From the NCBI GenBank assembly GCA_020436165.1, contig JAGQYI010000011.1:1-48208 (forward strand): a DNA stretch of 48,208 nucleotides, in the 5' to 3' direction. Positions 8,502 through 16,866 of the stretch are shown in pieces. This DNA comes from Cyclobacteriaceae bacterium. Lineage in GTDB: Bacteria; Bacteroidota; Bacteroidia; Cytophagales; Cyclobacteriaceae. Within the stretch, counting starts at the first letter, position 1. The number at the start of each line of letters is the position of its first letter. The notes beneath the pieces are model-generated. The model did no database searches. It was given only the letters and a program-made list of their open reading frames with translations, and was not told the DNA's origin. A program made the position numbers and the translations under genes.

Positions 8502-8533
8502 GTGTCCGGTGTTATTCTAATAAATCGGACTGC

Positions 8534-8887
8534 ATGAAATATAAGCTTCTAATCATTTTTCTATTGGTAGGTTTCTATGCTGTTGGCCAAAATAGTGTTA
8601 ATCCTGAACCCGAAAAGACTACGCCCACTGTACATAATGCCTATGCAAGCACAAACAAAGCAAAGGCTCAGGTAAAGGTAGCTCACCCTTACGATTGGTA
8701 CTTCGACCAAAAGGTTGAGGAGTACGAAGAACGTATGAAAGCAAAGGCGAAAGAATACAAGAAGTTGGCCAAATTAATAGAGAAACCCCAGTACTCTGAT
8801 CCTGCCTATTTTGGTCATAAACATAAGCCAAAGAAGAGACCTCCGGGCAAAAGGAAATACTGTGACGAGTGTGGAATGGTGCACTAA
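8534..8887 (+). CDS. Small secreted protein of unknown function with basic C terminus ending in CDECGMVH
   Basis: 117 residues, not recognised. Residues 1-18 are a signal peptide ending AVGQ. The middle (about 55-85) is a highly charged Lys/Glu helix (KVEEYEERMKAKAKEYKKL). The C terminus is rich in Lys, His and Pro (HKHKPKKRPPGKRK) and ends with CDEC plus GMVH, a CxxC pair that could bind a metal or form a disulfide. It stands alone between the SNase terminator and the deoC promoter. Its codon use looks like that of its neighbours and the signal peptide supports a real gene. Confidence 0.65.
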   Translation: MKYKLLIIFLLVGFYAVGQNSVNPEPEKTTPTVHNAYASTNKAKAQVKVAHPYDWYFDQKVEEYEERMKAKAKEYKKLAKLIEKPQYSDPAYFGHKHKPKKRPPGKRKYCDECGMVH

Positions 8888-8927
8888 GCTTTTCTTTTAA
8901 GTTAGGTAGGGCAAACGCATTAATATG

Positions 8928-8935
8928 TAAATTTG
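8928..8935 (+). promoter_or_regulatory. Candidate deoC promoter -7 element
   Basis: TAAATTTG fits TAnnTTTG exactly, 28 nt before the deoC ATG. TTAG at 8902-8905 is a one-mismatch -33 candidate with a 22-nt spacer. Confidence 0.6.
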
Positions 8936-8963
8936 CACTTGTCATTTTTAGAAACAGAAAAGC

Positions 8964-9611
8964 ATGAAATCAATAGAATCGTACATTGAGCATACCAATT
9001 TGAAGCCTACACTTACCAGTGCAGATATTGATAAACTGGTAAAGGAAGCAAAAGACAACAACCTCTTTGGTGTATGCGTACCACCGTTTTGGGTGGAGCG
9101 GGCAAAACGTGAAATTGGTGATTCAGGAGTTACATTGGTTACCGTGATCGGATTTCCATTGGGCTATAATCGTACGGAAACTAAGCTGGCCGAAATTGAA
9201 CAGGCTGTAAAAGATGGAGCCGATGAACTCGACATTGTTTTGAATATTTCGGCCTTTAAAGACAATATGGAATGGGCAAAGATCGATTTAGCCAAATGCA
9301 ATAATCTGATTCACAAGCACGGTAAACTATCTAAAGTGATTATTGAAACAGCTTATCTTACGGATGAGGAAATAAAAAAAGCTGCAAAAATGTGCGTGGA
9401 TACGGGAACTGACATCGTAAAAACCTCAACAGGATTTGCTCCTGCAGGAGCAAAAGTGGAGCATGTGAAGTTGATAAAATCTGTTATTCCTTCAACAGTA
9501 GGTATAAAAGCCTCTGGTGGCGTTAAAAATAGGGCCGATGCCGAAGCAATGATCGCTGCCGGAGCCGATCGCTTGGGGACTTCTTCAGGTGTGGAGATAG
9601 TAAATGGATGA
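8964..9611 (+). CDS. deoC: Deoxyribose-phosphate aldolase
   Basis: Cleaves 2-deoxyribose 5-phosphate to acetaldehyde and glyceraldehyde 3-phosphate, the last step of deoxynucleoside salvage in the cytosol. At 215 residues it is the short bacterial type. DELDIVLN carries Asp90, KTSTGFAPAGA carries the Schiff-base Lys153, and GIKASGG carries Lys182, the catalytic triad of the family. The stop overlaps the start of the acylphosphatase gene as ATGA, so the two are translationally coupled. No other nucleoside catabolic genes are nearby. Confidence 0.96.
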   Translation: MKSIESYIEHTNLKPTLTSADIDKLVKEAKDNNLFGVCVPPFWVERAKREIGDSGVTLVTVIGFPLGYNRTETKLAEIEQAVKDGADELDIVLNISAFKDNMEWAKIDLAKCNNLIHKHGKLSKVIIETAYLTDEEIKKAAKMCVDTGTDIVKTSTGFAPAGAKVEHVKLIKSVIPSTVGIKASGGVKNRADAEAMIAAGADRLGTSSGVEIVNG

Positions 9612-9871
9612 GACTAAAAATTAAGGTTACCGGAAGGGTACAAGGAGTGTTTTTCAGGGCTTCTACAAGGGATAAGGCAGTGGAGTTAGGGTTATATGGT
9701 TTCGTTCGGAACGAACCGGATGGTTCTGTGTACATGGAAGTGCAGGGCGATAGAAAAAATGAATTGGTTGCCTGGGTTAAGGCCGGTGGGCCACCATTGG
9801 GCAGAGTAGACGAGATGACTATGGAAGAAGGGGAAGATATGGATTTCTCAACCTTTGAAGTGCGACACTAA
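9608..9871 (+). CDS. acyP: Acylphosphatase
   Basis: Hydrolyses acyl phosphates such as acetyl phosphate or carbamoyl phosphate. 87 residues, the usual size. VTGRVQGVFFRAST contains the phosphate-binding loop and catalytic Arg, and GFVRNEPDGSVYMEVQG contains the catalytic Asn. The start is the ATG inside the ATGA overlap with deoC; both genes probably share the promoter at 8928. The TAA stop (9869-9871) overlaps the TAG stop of the convergent unknown gene. Confidence 0.95.
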   Translation: MRLKIKVTGRVQGVFFRASTRDKAVELGLYGFVRNEPDGSVYMEVQGDRKNELVAWVKAGGPPLGRVDEMTMEEGEDMDFSTFEVRH

Positions 9872-10428
9872 GCTGCTTTTGTACTTTGTATTCCCTTATA
9901 CTTATAGATCTTTAGCTCAAAGTGTTGTTCAATATAAACTCTTAATCGATTGAGCGTTAGTTCCAATTGTTTCTTGTTGTTTATGCCAAAAACCGTTATT
10001 TCCAGAAAAGCCCTCATAACCACCCGTTGCTGAAGCAGCAGGGTAGCCCATTTCATAAAAGTTACTTTCCATTCGGAGCGGTATTTGGTGTAATGGCTGC
10101 TGCCATCGAACAAAAATTCCAACTGCACTTCACCGTGCTTGTAACGGTAAATACCTGCCAGATCATTATAGAATTCGTGAAACAATTCAACTTTGTCAAA
10201 ACTGGAAGAGCGAATGGTTTCAATCGTATTGTCTATTAATCCTAACGGGTTGTGTAACGTTTCGTAGTACTCCTTTACATAGTCTATAAGCCATGTAATA
10301 AGCTCCTTTTCAGTACGGTGCTGAACCTCTTTAAGTATGTAATTTTTATCAGAGGGGAAGAGCTTGGGGCCGAAACGTTCATCCGGCTGGTTTATAAAGG
10401 GAATAACCTTAGTACTGCTCTTCTTCAT
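9868..10428 (-). CDS. Conserved-looking protein of unknown function, last gene of the panB operon
   Basis: 186 residues with no family I recognise. No signal peptide or membrane segment is seen, so it is probably cytosolic. It is mixed alpha/beta in look, rich in Tyr, Lys and Phe, with [10 protein letters not shown] and [28 protein letters not shown] towards the end taken as two helices joined by a turn. ATG 10428 lies 20 nt inside panB, so translation is probably coupled to panB. The stop overlaps that of acyP by three bases. Tight packing on both sides argues that it is real. Confidence 0.7.
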   Translation of the reverse strand: MKKSSTKVIPFINQPDERFGPKLFPSDKNYILKEVQHRTEKELITWLIDYVKEYYETLHNPLGLIDNTIETIRSSSFDKVELFHEFYNDLAGIYRYKHGEVQLEFLFDGSSHYTKYRSEWKVTFMKWATLLLQQRVVMRAFLEITVFGINNKKQLELTLNRLRVYIEQHFELKIYKYKGIQSTKAA

Positions 10429-11227
10429 TAGGGAAATCTTTGGATTTTACATCGTGCACGTAGTTGCCAACGGCATCGGTAATAATTTGTTGAAGATCGG
10501 CATATCTTCTTAAAAAGCGGGGTTTGAAATCCTGAGTTATTCCTAACATATCCTGCATTACCAAAACCTGTCCATCCACATCGAGTCCGGCTCCAATACC
10601 AATAACGGGAATACTGAGCTCAGATGCAACTTTTGAAGCCAGCTTTGCGGGTATTTTCTCTAAAACCAATGCAAAACAGCCTACTTCTTCCAATAGCTTG
10701 GCATCATCTATTAATTTTTTAGCCTCTGCTTCTTCTTTGGCTCTAACCGTATAGGTGCCGAATTTATAAATGCTTTGAGGAGTTAAACCAAGATGCCCCA
10801 TTACAGGAACGCCTGCTGTTAAAATTCGCGCAACTGACTCTTCCACTTCGGCTCCACCTTCCAGCTTAACAGCGTGTGCGCCCGACTCTTTCATGATACG
10901 AATAGCCGAACGAAGTGCTTCTCCCGAGTTGCCCTGATAGGAACCAAATGGAAGATCAACTACAACCAGGGCTCTTTCCACCGCACGAACTACAGAAGAT
11001 GCATGGTAGATCATTTGATCAAGCGTGATGGGCAACGTGGTTTCATGACCTGCCATCACATTTGATGCCGAATCACCAACAAGGAGCACATCAATACCGG
11101 CACTATCGAGCAGCCGAGCCATCGAAAAATCGTAGGCAGTTAGCATGGCTATTTTTTCACCGTTTTGCTTCATTTCATGAAGCCGGTGAGTGGTTACTTT
11201 TTTGAGTTCTTTTTTGTGAACAGACAT
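10409..11227 (-). CDS. panB: 3-methyl-2-oxobutanoate hydroxymethyltransferase
   Basis: Adds a hydroxymethyl group from 5,10-methylene-THF to 2-oxoisovalerate to make ketopantoate, the first committed step to pantothenate and CoA. 272 residues, normal length. [19 protein letters not shown] (48-66) holds the metal-binding Asp52, DLPFGSY holds Asp91, VKLEGG (120-125) binds substrate, GHLGLTPQS follows, and ALVLEKIPA provides the catalytic base Glu190. The folD gene that helps make methylene-THF is elsewhere in the window (29.8 kb). It is third in a minus-strand operon; one base separates it from the PRTase stop. Confidence 0.96.
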   Translation of the reverse strand: MSVHKKELKKVTTHRLHEMKQNGEKIAMLTAYDFSMARLLDSAGIDVLLVGDSASNVMAGHETTLPITLDQMIYHASSVVRAVERALVVVDLPFGSYQGNSGEALRSAIRIMKESGAHAVKLEGGAEVEESVARILTAGVPVMGHLGLTPQSIYKFGTYTVRAKEEAEAKKLIDDAKLLEEVGCFALVLEKIPAKLASKVASELSIPVIGIGAGLDVDGQVLVMQDMLGITQDFKPRFLRRYADLQQIITDAVGNYVHDVKSKDFPNEEEQY

Positions 11228-11228
11228 G

Positions 11229-11738
11229 CTATGTTAAGTAAACTCCTTTTTCTTTACCTGTCATTTTCACCAAAATGCGATCGGACATAGTGGTTGACAA
11301 CTCGTACCCGGTGTATTGTGGGCTAATTGGAAAGGCGGTATGGCTACGGTTAACCAAAACAGCAACTTCAATCTTTTTTATTTTTTTATCTAAAAAAGGC
11401 TTAAGGCTATAGGCAAGTGTTTTACCCGTATTTAAAACATCATCCACCATTACAACTACTTTGTTGGTAAGGTTTTGCGGAATACTGTTTTCCGGCATTG
11501 GGTTAGACGGATTCTTTTTGTCCAGGGGAACCATGATCACCTTAGCCTCTATGGGCGATATTTCCTTTAGGATAGCCGCAAGTTTTTTAGCCAGCGTTTC
11601 ACCTTGCTCGCAAATACCGGCAAGAAACAGCTCATTTGTACCGTAATTGTTTTCGTACATCTCGTATGCCATTCGCCTGATCTTTTGATCCATTTGGGAG
11701 GCAGAAAGAACAACAATTTGATCGGTAGAAACGGCCAT
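11229..11738 (-). CDS. Type I phosphoribosyltransferase (PyrR-like)
   Basis: 169 residues. [15 protein letters not shown] (94-108) is the PRPP-binding loop with its two Asp residues, and the N-terminal part with [16 protein letters not shown] resembles PyrR and related small PRTases. Possible jobs are uracil phosphoribosyltransferase-like regulation or base salvage; the specific substrate cannot be read. The start ATG overlaps the Lrp stop by one base (TAATG), and panB follows within two bases, so the four genes form a coupled unit. Confidence 0.85.
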   Translation of the reverse strand: MAVSTDQIVVLSASQMDQKIRRMAYEMYENNYGTNELFLAGICEQGETLAKKLAAILKEISPIEAKVIMVPLDKKNPSNPMPENSIPQNLTNKVVVMVDDVLNTGKTLAYSLKPFLDKKIKKIEVAVLVNRSHTAFPISPQYTGYELSTTMSDRILVKMTGKEKGVYLT

Positions 11739-12208
11739 TATTTAACAGGTATTGCTTTACTATCCTTAAAAGTAGATAAAATAACCATGGATTGCATATC
11801 TGCCACAGTTTCAATATTGGTTATTTCCTCGAGCATTAACTTTTGATAGGCTGCAATGTCATCGGATACAACTTTAAGTATGAAATCACAGGAGCCAGTA
11901 GTATGGTGGCATTCAACAACTTCATCCAGCTTATTAATGGCAGCCACAAACTTTTCAATGGTTTGCTTGTTATGCTGTTTCAGAGATACCTGCACAAAAG
12001 TGGTAACTCCAATGCCCATCATGTCCTTATCCAAAACCGCATGATAGCTTGAAATGTATCCGGACTGTTCCAGCTTTTTCACACGCTCAAGTGTTGGAGC
12101 TGGGGAAAGACCAATGTCTTTAGAAAGTTGCGAATTAGTTATCCTCCCGTCTTTTTGTAGAATCCGTAAAATTTTACGGTCAATCTCATCCAATTTAAAC
12201 TTTGCCAT
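11738..12208 (-). CDS. Lrp/AsnC family transcriptional regulator
   Basis: 156 residues. Residues 4-60 are the winged helix-turn-helix (DRKILRILQKDGRITNSQLS then GLSPAPTLERVKKLEQSGYI), residues 65-156 the RAM ligand-binding domain (VEVCHHTTGSCDF-like region is seen as VVECHHTTGSCDFILKV). Such proteins sense amino acids and bind DNA as octamers. It heads the operon with PRTase and panB, so a link between branched-chain amino-acid supply and pantothenate synthesis (panB uses the valine precursor) is a reasonable inference, not shown. ATG 12208 has an exact -7 element 18 nt upstream. Confidence 0.93.
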   Translation of the reverse strand: MAKFKLDEIDRKILRILQKDGRITNSQLSKDIGLSPAPTLERVKKLEQSGYISSYHAVLDKDMMGIGVTTFVQVSLKQHNKQTIEKFVAAINKLDEVVECHHTTGSCDFILKVVSDDIAAYQKLMLEEITNIETVADMQSMVILSTFKDSKAIPVK

Positions 12209-12225
12209 CTCTTTTTATTGAGTTG

Positions 12226-12233
12226 CAAATTTA
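12226..12233 (-). promoter_or_regulatory. Candidate promoter -7 element of the lrp-PRTase-panB operon
   Basis: Minus strand reads TAAATTTG, an exact TAnnTTTG, 18 nt before the Lrp ATG. The -33 box is weak. It sits in the 47-nt gap after the CarboxypepD_reg gene. Confidence 0.6.
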
Positions 12234-12255
12234 ATCAGCTATCCATTGAACTTCC

Positions 12256-12903
12256 TCATTGGTCTTTGCTTTTCTCATAATATTTATAGTGCTCATACGT
12301 GCCTTCAAGAGGAATTCCCTGGGCTCTGTTTTTCAAGAATTTGAACAGACCTTTGATGTTTCCTCCGGCCGGATTAAGGGCTTCATTTCCTTTCAAAAAC
12401 ATCGCATAATTATCGTAATCAGTCATGTTAAGCTTGAACGATCTCATATATAAATATTGGTAGGTAGCCAGATTTATGCTTTTTCTGGCATTTTGAAGAT
12501 CAACTGTGTCAGGTAATTTGGTTTCTAATATAGCCTCTTTAAAATCTTTTATGTTTTCTGGAAGATTAGAAATGGTAACAGGCTTAAGGTAGGTGATATC
12601 CCTCAGCAGCATAACTTCCTGTTCCTTCATATCAGATGTTTGATTTTTAGGAATTAAAACCAGTTTTTTTTGGTAGCCTATATACGAAAAAATCAGGCTA
12701 TCGCCCGGGTTGACCATAACCGAAAATTCACCATAAATGTTTGAGGTAGTACCTGAAGACCCTTTTATGATATGAGCAAAGGGAAGCGTTTCAGAGGTGT
12801 CGTCAGTTATTATTTTCCCAGAAAAAACCAGCTTGCCTCTTTCCTGTGCAATGCTGCTAAGTGCTAAAGAAATAAATAAAAATAAGGTAGCAGTTTGCTT
12901 CAT
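12256..12903 (-). CDS. Secreted CarboxypepD_reg-like domain protein, downstream of the anti-sigma gene
   Basis: 215 residues. MKQTATLFLFISLALSSIAQ is a signal peptide. Residues about 27-100 form a CarboxypepD_reg-like beta-sandwich (FSGKIITDDTSETLPFAHI, then NIYGEFSVMVNPGDSLIFSY and IGYQKK), a domain that commonly precedes TonB-dependent transporter plugs in Bacteroidota. Residues 100-215 are not recognised and are rich in Lys, Asn and Tyr. It begins two bases after the stop of the anti-sigma/TonB gene and is the third gene of the ECF operon, so it is probably part of the same envelope response. Role is unknown. Confidence 0.8.
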   Translation of the reverse strand: MKQTATLFLFISLALSSIAQERGKLVFSGKIITDDTSETLPFAHIIKGSSGTTSNIYGEFSVMVNPGDSLIFSYIGYQKKLVLIPKNQTSDMKEQEVMLLRDITYLKPVTISNLPENIKDFKEAILETKLPDTVDLQNARKSINLATYQYLYMRSFKLNMTDYDNYAMFLKGNEALNPAGGNIKGLFKFLKNRAQGIPLEGTYEHYKYYEKSKDQ

Positions 12904-12905
12904 GG

Positions 12906-13970
12906 TTAAGGTCTAAATCGAACTTTTAGTTCAATATGTGCTTCAACCGGTGTTCCATCAGTTACTGCAGGTAACCACTGAGGTCCGGTAAGTACAAGGC
13001 GTTTGGCTTCTTCATCGCAGCCATAGCCTAACCCTTTAACGACAGTTATACTCTTTATTGTGCCATTTGCAGCAATGGCAACATCTAATACCACGTTGCC
13101 TTTAACCTTATTTTCAGTAGCAGCTTCCGGGTAAATAATATTGTTTTCAAGATATGTTTTATAATTGCTAGCGCCACCCATTGGCTCAGGTTCACTTCTG
13201 TCTTCCATCGGTTCAGAGAGGCTTTCATTAGAAAGAGCTTTTTTTGCCCGCATTGGTTGCGAATTTACCTGCTCCTGTGCTGCAGTTGGGGCAGCCATCC
13301 CCTGGTCAGCTTCATCAGCCGAAAGGTCATTCTCAGTTTGAGCAACATTGATGTCTTCCTTAAGCTGCATTTCTGCATCTGCAAATTGCTCCTGTTCAGC
13401 TTTGGGTTTCGCTTGTTCGGTTTTCTCATTTGGAGTAAGGTCTTTTTGAGCAGGCTGGGTAGGAGTTGGAGTTACAGCCGGTTTCTTCTCTGCTCCTTTG
13501 TCAAAACTTTCTTCGACTTCCTCTTCATCAGGAATGGAGGCGATTTCTTGTTTTCCAGACAAGGTATCAGTCATTAATTCCAATTGATTTTTTGGTTGCT
13601 CTTTTTCTTCAGACTTCTCTTTGGTAGTATTTACTGCAAGAGATTTTTCATTGTCTAAAGGATTTAGTACCCAAAAAGTAAAACCAATGGCAGCAACTAA
13701 TACAATACTTGCTGCAATAGCCAAATAGCTCCGAGGAATCGACATCTCCTTTTTTTGAGGTTTGATAACCTCATTGATGGAGTTTATTAAATCACCTGGA
13801 GCCTTGATTTGCTCAATTCCTTCCAGGGCATCGCTGCAAAGCTCACATTCGTTTAAATGCAACTCCAGACGATACATCTCTTCATTGCCCAATAAGCCTT
13901 TGGAGTATTCCACCAATTCCTGTTGGGTAAGGTGTCTTTTCAGATCGATATGGTCAATGTTGCGCTTCAA
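12906..13970 (-). CDS. Anti-sigma-like membrane protein with periplasmic TonB C-terminal domain
   Basis: 354 residues in one chain: a zinc-finger anti-sigma-type segment with LHLNECELCSDAL (His38, Cys42, Cys45), one membrane span at about 82-102, a long Glu/Pro/Gln/Lys-rich linker at about 105-270, and a TonB C-terminal domain at about 272-354 (IIYPEAATENKVKGNVVLDV, GYGCDEEAKRL, then WLPAV and VEAHIELKVRF). The predicted topology puts the zinc finger in the cytosol to hold the sigma factor and the TonB domain in the periplasm. The start is TTG at 13970, since no ATG is available before residue 32; it overlaps the sigma gene by 17 nt. The fusion links sigma control to a TonB-like module directly. 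Confidence 0.85.
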   Translation of the reverse strand: MKRNIDHIDLKRHLTQQELVEYSKGLLGNEEMYRLELHLNECELCSDALEGIEQIKAPGDLINSINEVIKPQKKEMSIPRSYLAIAASIVLVAAIGFTFWVLNPLDNEKSLAVNTTKEKSEEKEQPKNQLELMTDTLSGKQEIASIPDEEEVEESFDKGAEKKPAVTPTPTQPAQKDLTPNEKTEQAKPKAEQEQFADAEMQLKEDINVAQTENDLSADEADQGMAAPTAAQEQVNSQPMRAKKALSNESLSEPMEDRSEPEPMGGASNYKTYLENNIIYPEAATENKVKGNVVLDVAIAANGTIKSITVVKGLGYGCDEEAKRLVLTGPQWLPAVTDGTPVEAHIELKVRFRP

Positions 13971-14532
13971 TCTTGTTTTCTATACAAATTTTAAGATTTC
14001 TCTTTCCATTTTGCAGGTAACTCTTCACATTTTTCAGGGTGTAACCGGTAAGATTGGTAATCTCCTGATAGCTTTTCTTCTTTAAATAAAAGAGGCCTAC
14101 ACATTTTCCTTGTTCTTTATTCAACTCTTCAATGCACTCCTCAAGGGCAACCAATTGTTCCTCTAACGAGTAGTCAACTAAAGGACGCTCGCCCAATTCA
14201 AATTCCACATTCTCCACAAACTTTTTTTGTTCAGTATCTAAACGAGTTTGTTTTCTGAGTATGCCAATGCAATGGTTTTTCGTAACCACGTAAATCCATG
14301 CCCCTGCATTTTGAACTACACTCGACTGGAGTTTTTCTGCCAGAGATTCATAAAGAGACATCACTGCATCTTTTGCCAGCTCTTCATTTTTCAGATACTT
14401 CATACAAACACCCATAAGCAGGTGTGTATAGCGGGTAAAAAACTCGGCAAGGTACTTCTGGTCAAGTTTTTTCTTGTACAGTTCAATCAACTCCTGATCG
14501 CTTAAAGATGATGTTTGGCCGAGTAGTTTCAT
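13954..14532 (-). CDS. ECF-type RNA polymerase sigma factor
   Basis: 192 residues. Sigma region 2 is at about 20-95 (LAKDAVMSLYESLAEKL, then AGAWIYVVTKNHCIGILRKQ), and region 4 at about 130-185 (GLFYLKKKSYQEITNLTGYT followed by LKNVKSYLQNGKRNLK helix-turn-helix). It lacks regions 1 and 3, as ECF factors do. It directs RNA polymerase to a small set of promoters when released by its anti-sigma, which is the overlapping downstream gene. The divergent vWA gene 82 nt away is a likely target. The subgroup cannot be assigned by eye. Confidence 0.93.
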   Translation of the reverse strand: MKLLGQTSSLSDQELIELYKKKLDQKYLAEFFTRYTHLLMGVCMKYLKNEELAKDAVMSLYESLAEKLQSSVVQNAGAWIYVVTKNHCIGILRKQTRLDTEQKKFVENVEFELGERPLVDYSLEEQLVALEECIEELNKEQGKCVGLFYLKKKSYQEITNLTGYTLKNVKSYLQNGKRNLKICIENKIEAQH

Positions 14533-14614
14533 GCAGGTTCGTAAAAAAATAAAAATTATTTATGGAAAACAACTCATGCTTCCATCATTAAGGTGAATCA
14601 TCAAAATACAAAAC

Positions 14615-16477
14615 ATGAAAACAGTACGATTAACATTGGTTTTAGCACTTATAGTATTTCTGGCAAATGCTGTAAATGCCACACAAATTAAAGGAGTTGT
14701 TTTAGATGCAGGAACAAAAAGCCCAATTAACAGGGCAAAAGTTACTGTTGCAGGTAGAGCCGGATCGGCTTTTACAAATACGAAAGGCGAGTTTACCATT
14801 GAAGCCCTTTCAGGTGATATCCTGGTTATTGAAAAAGAAAATTATAATCTGCAAAAGATCAGGGTTTCTAAATCTTTTTACATAAAAGTGATGCTTACCG
14901 TCAAATTGCCCAAACCAGAAAAGGAAATAGCAGATGAAGAAGACGTGATGATGGATATGGCTGCACCTCGTGAAAAGAAAGCCTATGGTGTAAGATCTAG
15001 TGCTCCTTCTAGCATAATTTACCAAGGGAATGGCTTTGATAATAGCCAAAACTGGAATACGGAAGAGTATAGCACCATTCATGAAAACGGGTACAAAAAT
15101 CCAACTGACGACCCTCTTTCAACCTTTTCGATTGACGTGGATGCTGCTTCGTATAGCAATGTGCGCAGATTCCTCAACAACGGGCAACGCCCTCCAAAGG
15201 ACGCGGTACGTATTGAAGAGCTTATTAATTACTTTAATTACGATTATGCCGAACCCAAGGGAGAGGAAGTGTTTTCAGTAAACACAGAGGTAGCAATGGC
15301 TCCTTGGAACCCAACCCATCAGCTGGTGCAAATAGGTATTCAGGGTAAAAACATTGCCACGGACAGGTTGCCAAGCTCAAATCTGGTTTTTCTTTTGGAT
15401 GTTTCAGGTTCAATGAATAGCCCAAACAAATTGCCTTTACTTAAATCGGCAATGAAACTATTGGTAGGTAAACTACGCGAAGGAGATAAAGTATCAATTG
15501 TTGTGTATGCAGGGGCTGCAGGTTTGGTGTTACCTCCAACAGATGGTGAAAATAAGGAAGCCATAATTGAAGCACTGGATAAACTAAGTGCAGGAGGTTC
15601 TACAGCTGGTGGCGCAGGAATTATGTTGGCATACAAAACTGCGCGCGAACAGTTTATTGAAGGTGGAAACAACCGCATCATATTGGCTACCGATGGTGAT
15701 TTCAATATAGGCGCTTCAAGCAATGCCGAAATGGAGCGATTGATTGAAAAAGAACGTGAAAGCGGTGTTTTCTTAACAGTACTTGGTTTTGGAATGGGGA
15801 ATTACAAGGATTCCAAAATGGAAATACTGGCCGATAAGGGAAATGGGAACTATGCCTATATTGACAATTTGCTGGAAGCCAAGAAAGTACTGGTGAATGA
15901 ATTTGGTGGTACGCTTTTCACCATTGCCAAGGATGTAAAAATACAAGTGGAGTTTAATCCTTCATTGGTGCAGAGCTATCGATTGATTGGCTACGAAAAC
16001 CGGTTATTGAACAAAGAGGATTTCAATGACGATAAAAAGGATGCAGGTGAATTGGGTGCTGGACATACGGTAACTGCCTTATACGAAATAGTGCCCGCAG
16101 GAGCAGAATTTGAAAACAAAAGTGTAGATCCATTGAAATACCAGGAACAAATGCAACAGGTTAAAGCAGGGAAGTACAGCAATGAGTTGATGACAGTGAA
16201 AATACGTTACAAAGAACCAGATGGCGATAAAAGCAAATTGTTAACGCATACCATTAAAAATTCAGACAAAAGCTGGAAACAAGCTTCGGCTAATTTTCAG
16301 TGGGCAGCCGCCATTGCGGAGTTTGGTATGATCTTAAGAGATTCAGAGTATATAGAAACTGACTCCTATGCACAGGTGCTTGAATTAGCCAATGCATCGA
16401 AAGGAAAGGATGAGTTTGGATACAGAGCCGAGTTTATCCGATTGATTCAATCGGCAGAGTTATTGACCCGAAAGTGA
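14615..16477 (+). CDS. Exported CarboxypepD_reg + von Willebrand factor A protein
   Basis: 620 residues. A signal peptide covers 1-22; residues 24-93 are a CarboxypepD_reg-like domain (IKGVVLDAGTKSPINRAKV, NTKGEF); 165-255 are the VWF_N type region (TFSIDVDAASYSNVRRFLNN, AVRIEELINYF); 256-430 are the vWA domain with MIDAS residues Asp262, Ser264, Ser266 (LLDVSGSM), Thr330 and Asp360 (ATDGD); the rest matches the DUF3520-like C-terminal part of YfbK-type proteins. The MIDAS is complete, so metal-dependent ligand binding is likely. It is divergent from the ECF operon, shares the CarboxypepD_reg domain type with its last gene, and ends in its own terminator. Its ligand is unknown. Confidence 0.9.
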   Translation: MKTVRLTLVLALIVFLANAVNATQIKGVVLDAGTKSPINRAKVTVAGRAGSAFTNTKGEFTIEALSGDILVIEKENYNLQKIRVSKSFYIKVMLTVKLPKPEKEIADEEDVMMDMAAPREKKAYGVRSSAPSSIIYQGNGFDNSQNWNTEEYSTIHENGYKNPTDDPLSTFSIDVDAASYSNVRRFLNNGQRPPKDAVRIEELINYFNYDYAEPKGEEVFSVNTEVAMAPWNPTHQLVQIGIQGKNIATDRLPSSNLVFLLDVSGSMNSPNKLPLLKSAMKLLVGKLREGDKVSIVVYAGAAGLVLPPTDGENKEAIIEALDKLSAGGSTAGGAGIMLAYKTAREQFIEGGNNRIILATDGDFNIGASSNAEMERLIEKERESGVFLTVLGFGMGNYKDSKMEILADKGNGNYAYIDNLLEAKKVLVNEFGGTLFTIAKDVKIQVEFNPSLVQSYRLIGYENRLLNKEDFNDDKKDAGELGAGHTVTALYEIVPAGAEFENKSVDPLKYQEQMQQVKAGKYSNELMTVKIRYKEPDGDKSKLLTHTIKNSDKSWKQASANFQWAAAIAEFGMILRDSEYIETDSYAQVLELANASKGKDEFGYRAEFIRLIQSAELLTRK

Positions 16478-16499
16478 GTTGTTTGTTGGTGAGTTGTAA

Positions 16500-16528
16500 A
16501 GGAGCATGCGTAAGCTTGCTCCTTTTTT
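16500..16528 (+). terminator. Rho-independent terminator of the vWA gene
   Basis: AGGAGCA (16500-16506) pairs with TGCTCCT (16517-16523), with an inner GC/GC pair around GTAA, followed by TTTTTT. It begins 22 nt after the vWA stop. Confidence 0.88.
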
Positions 16529-16544
16529 GTTATATTGCTTATCT

Positions 16545-16865
16545 ATGGCCCACATTTTTAAATTCAAGGCATGGGATACAAAAAACAAACAACTTAAAAG
16601 GTTGGGAGCGATAACCTTAACAAAAGGTGAGCTAAAATTTGAAAACCATATTATTCTCCAGTTTACGGGTTATGTAGACAAACTAGGTCAGGAAATCTAT
16701 GAAGACGATATTTTGTTAAGCAAAGGGGAGGAGCGAACACGAGTAATTTGGAGCGAGACACATAATGGCTGGATGCTTGAGAGAAATGGAGAGCAGGAAC
16801 CGTTTACAGAAGCCTTTGCCGAAACCACGATGCGGTTGTGTAGTTTTTACGAACAATCTGAATAG
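16545..16865 (+). CDS. YopX-like small protein
   Basis: 106 residues. FKFKAWDTKNKQL at the start, ILQFTGYVDKLGQEIYEDDI in the middle and a final CSFYEQ match the layout of YopX-family proteins (usual pattern: FRAWD..K.., FTGL.DKNGKEIYEGDIV). These are commonly phage-encoded and of unknown function. ATG 16545 is chosen because the upstream in-frame ATG at 16506 lies within the vWA terminator and the family begins just before FKAWD. No other phage gene is near, so it may be a stray prophage remnant or a domesticated gene. The next gene follows after one base. Confidence 0.75.
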   Translation: MAHIFKFKAWDTKNKQLKRLGAITLTKGELKFENHIILQFTGYVDKLGQEIYEDDILLSKGEERTRVIWSETHNGWMLERNGEQEPFTEAFAETTMRLCSFYEQSE

Positions 16866-16866
16866 T

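Noticed and set aside
13257-13577. Open frame opposite the anti-sigma linker
   Set aside because: It is the antisense of a low-complexity Glu/Pro/Gln linker, which easily leaves long open frames.
16506-16544. In-frame ATG at 16506 as start of the YopX-like gene
   Set aside because: It is inside the vWA terminator stem and adds residues not seen in the family.
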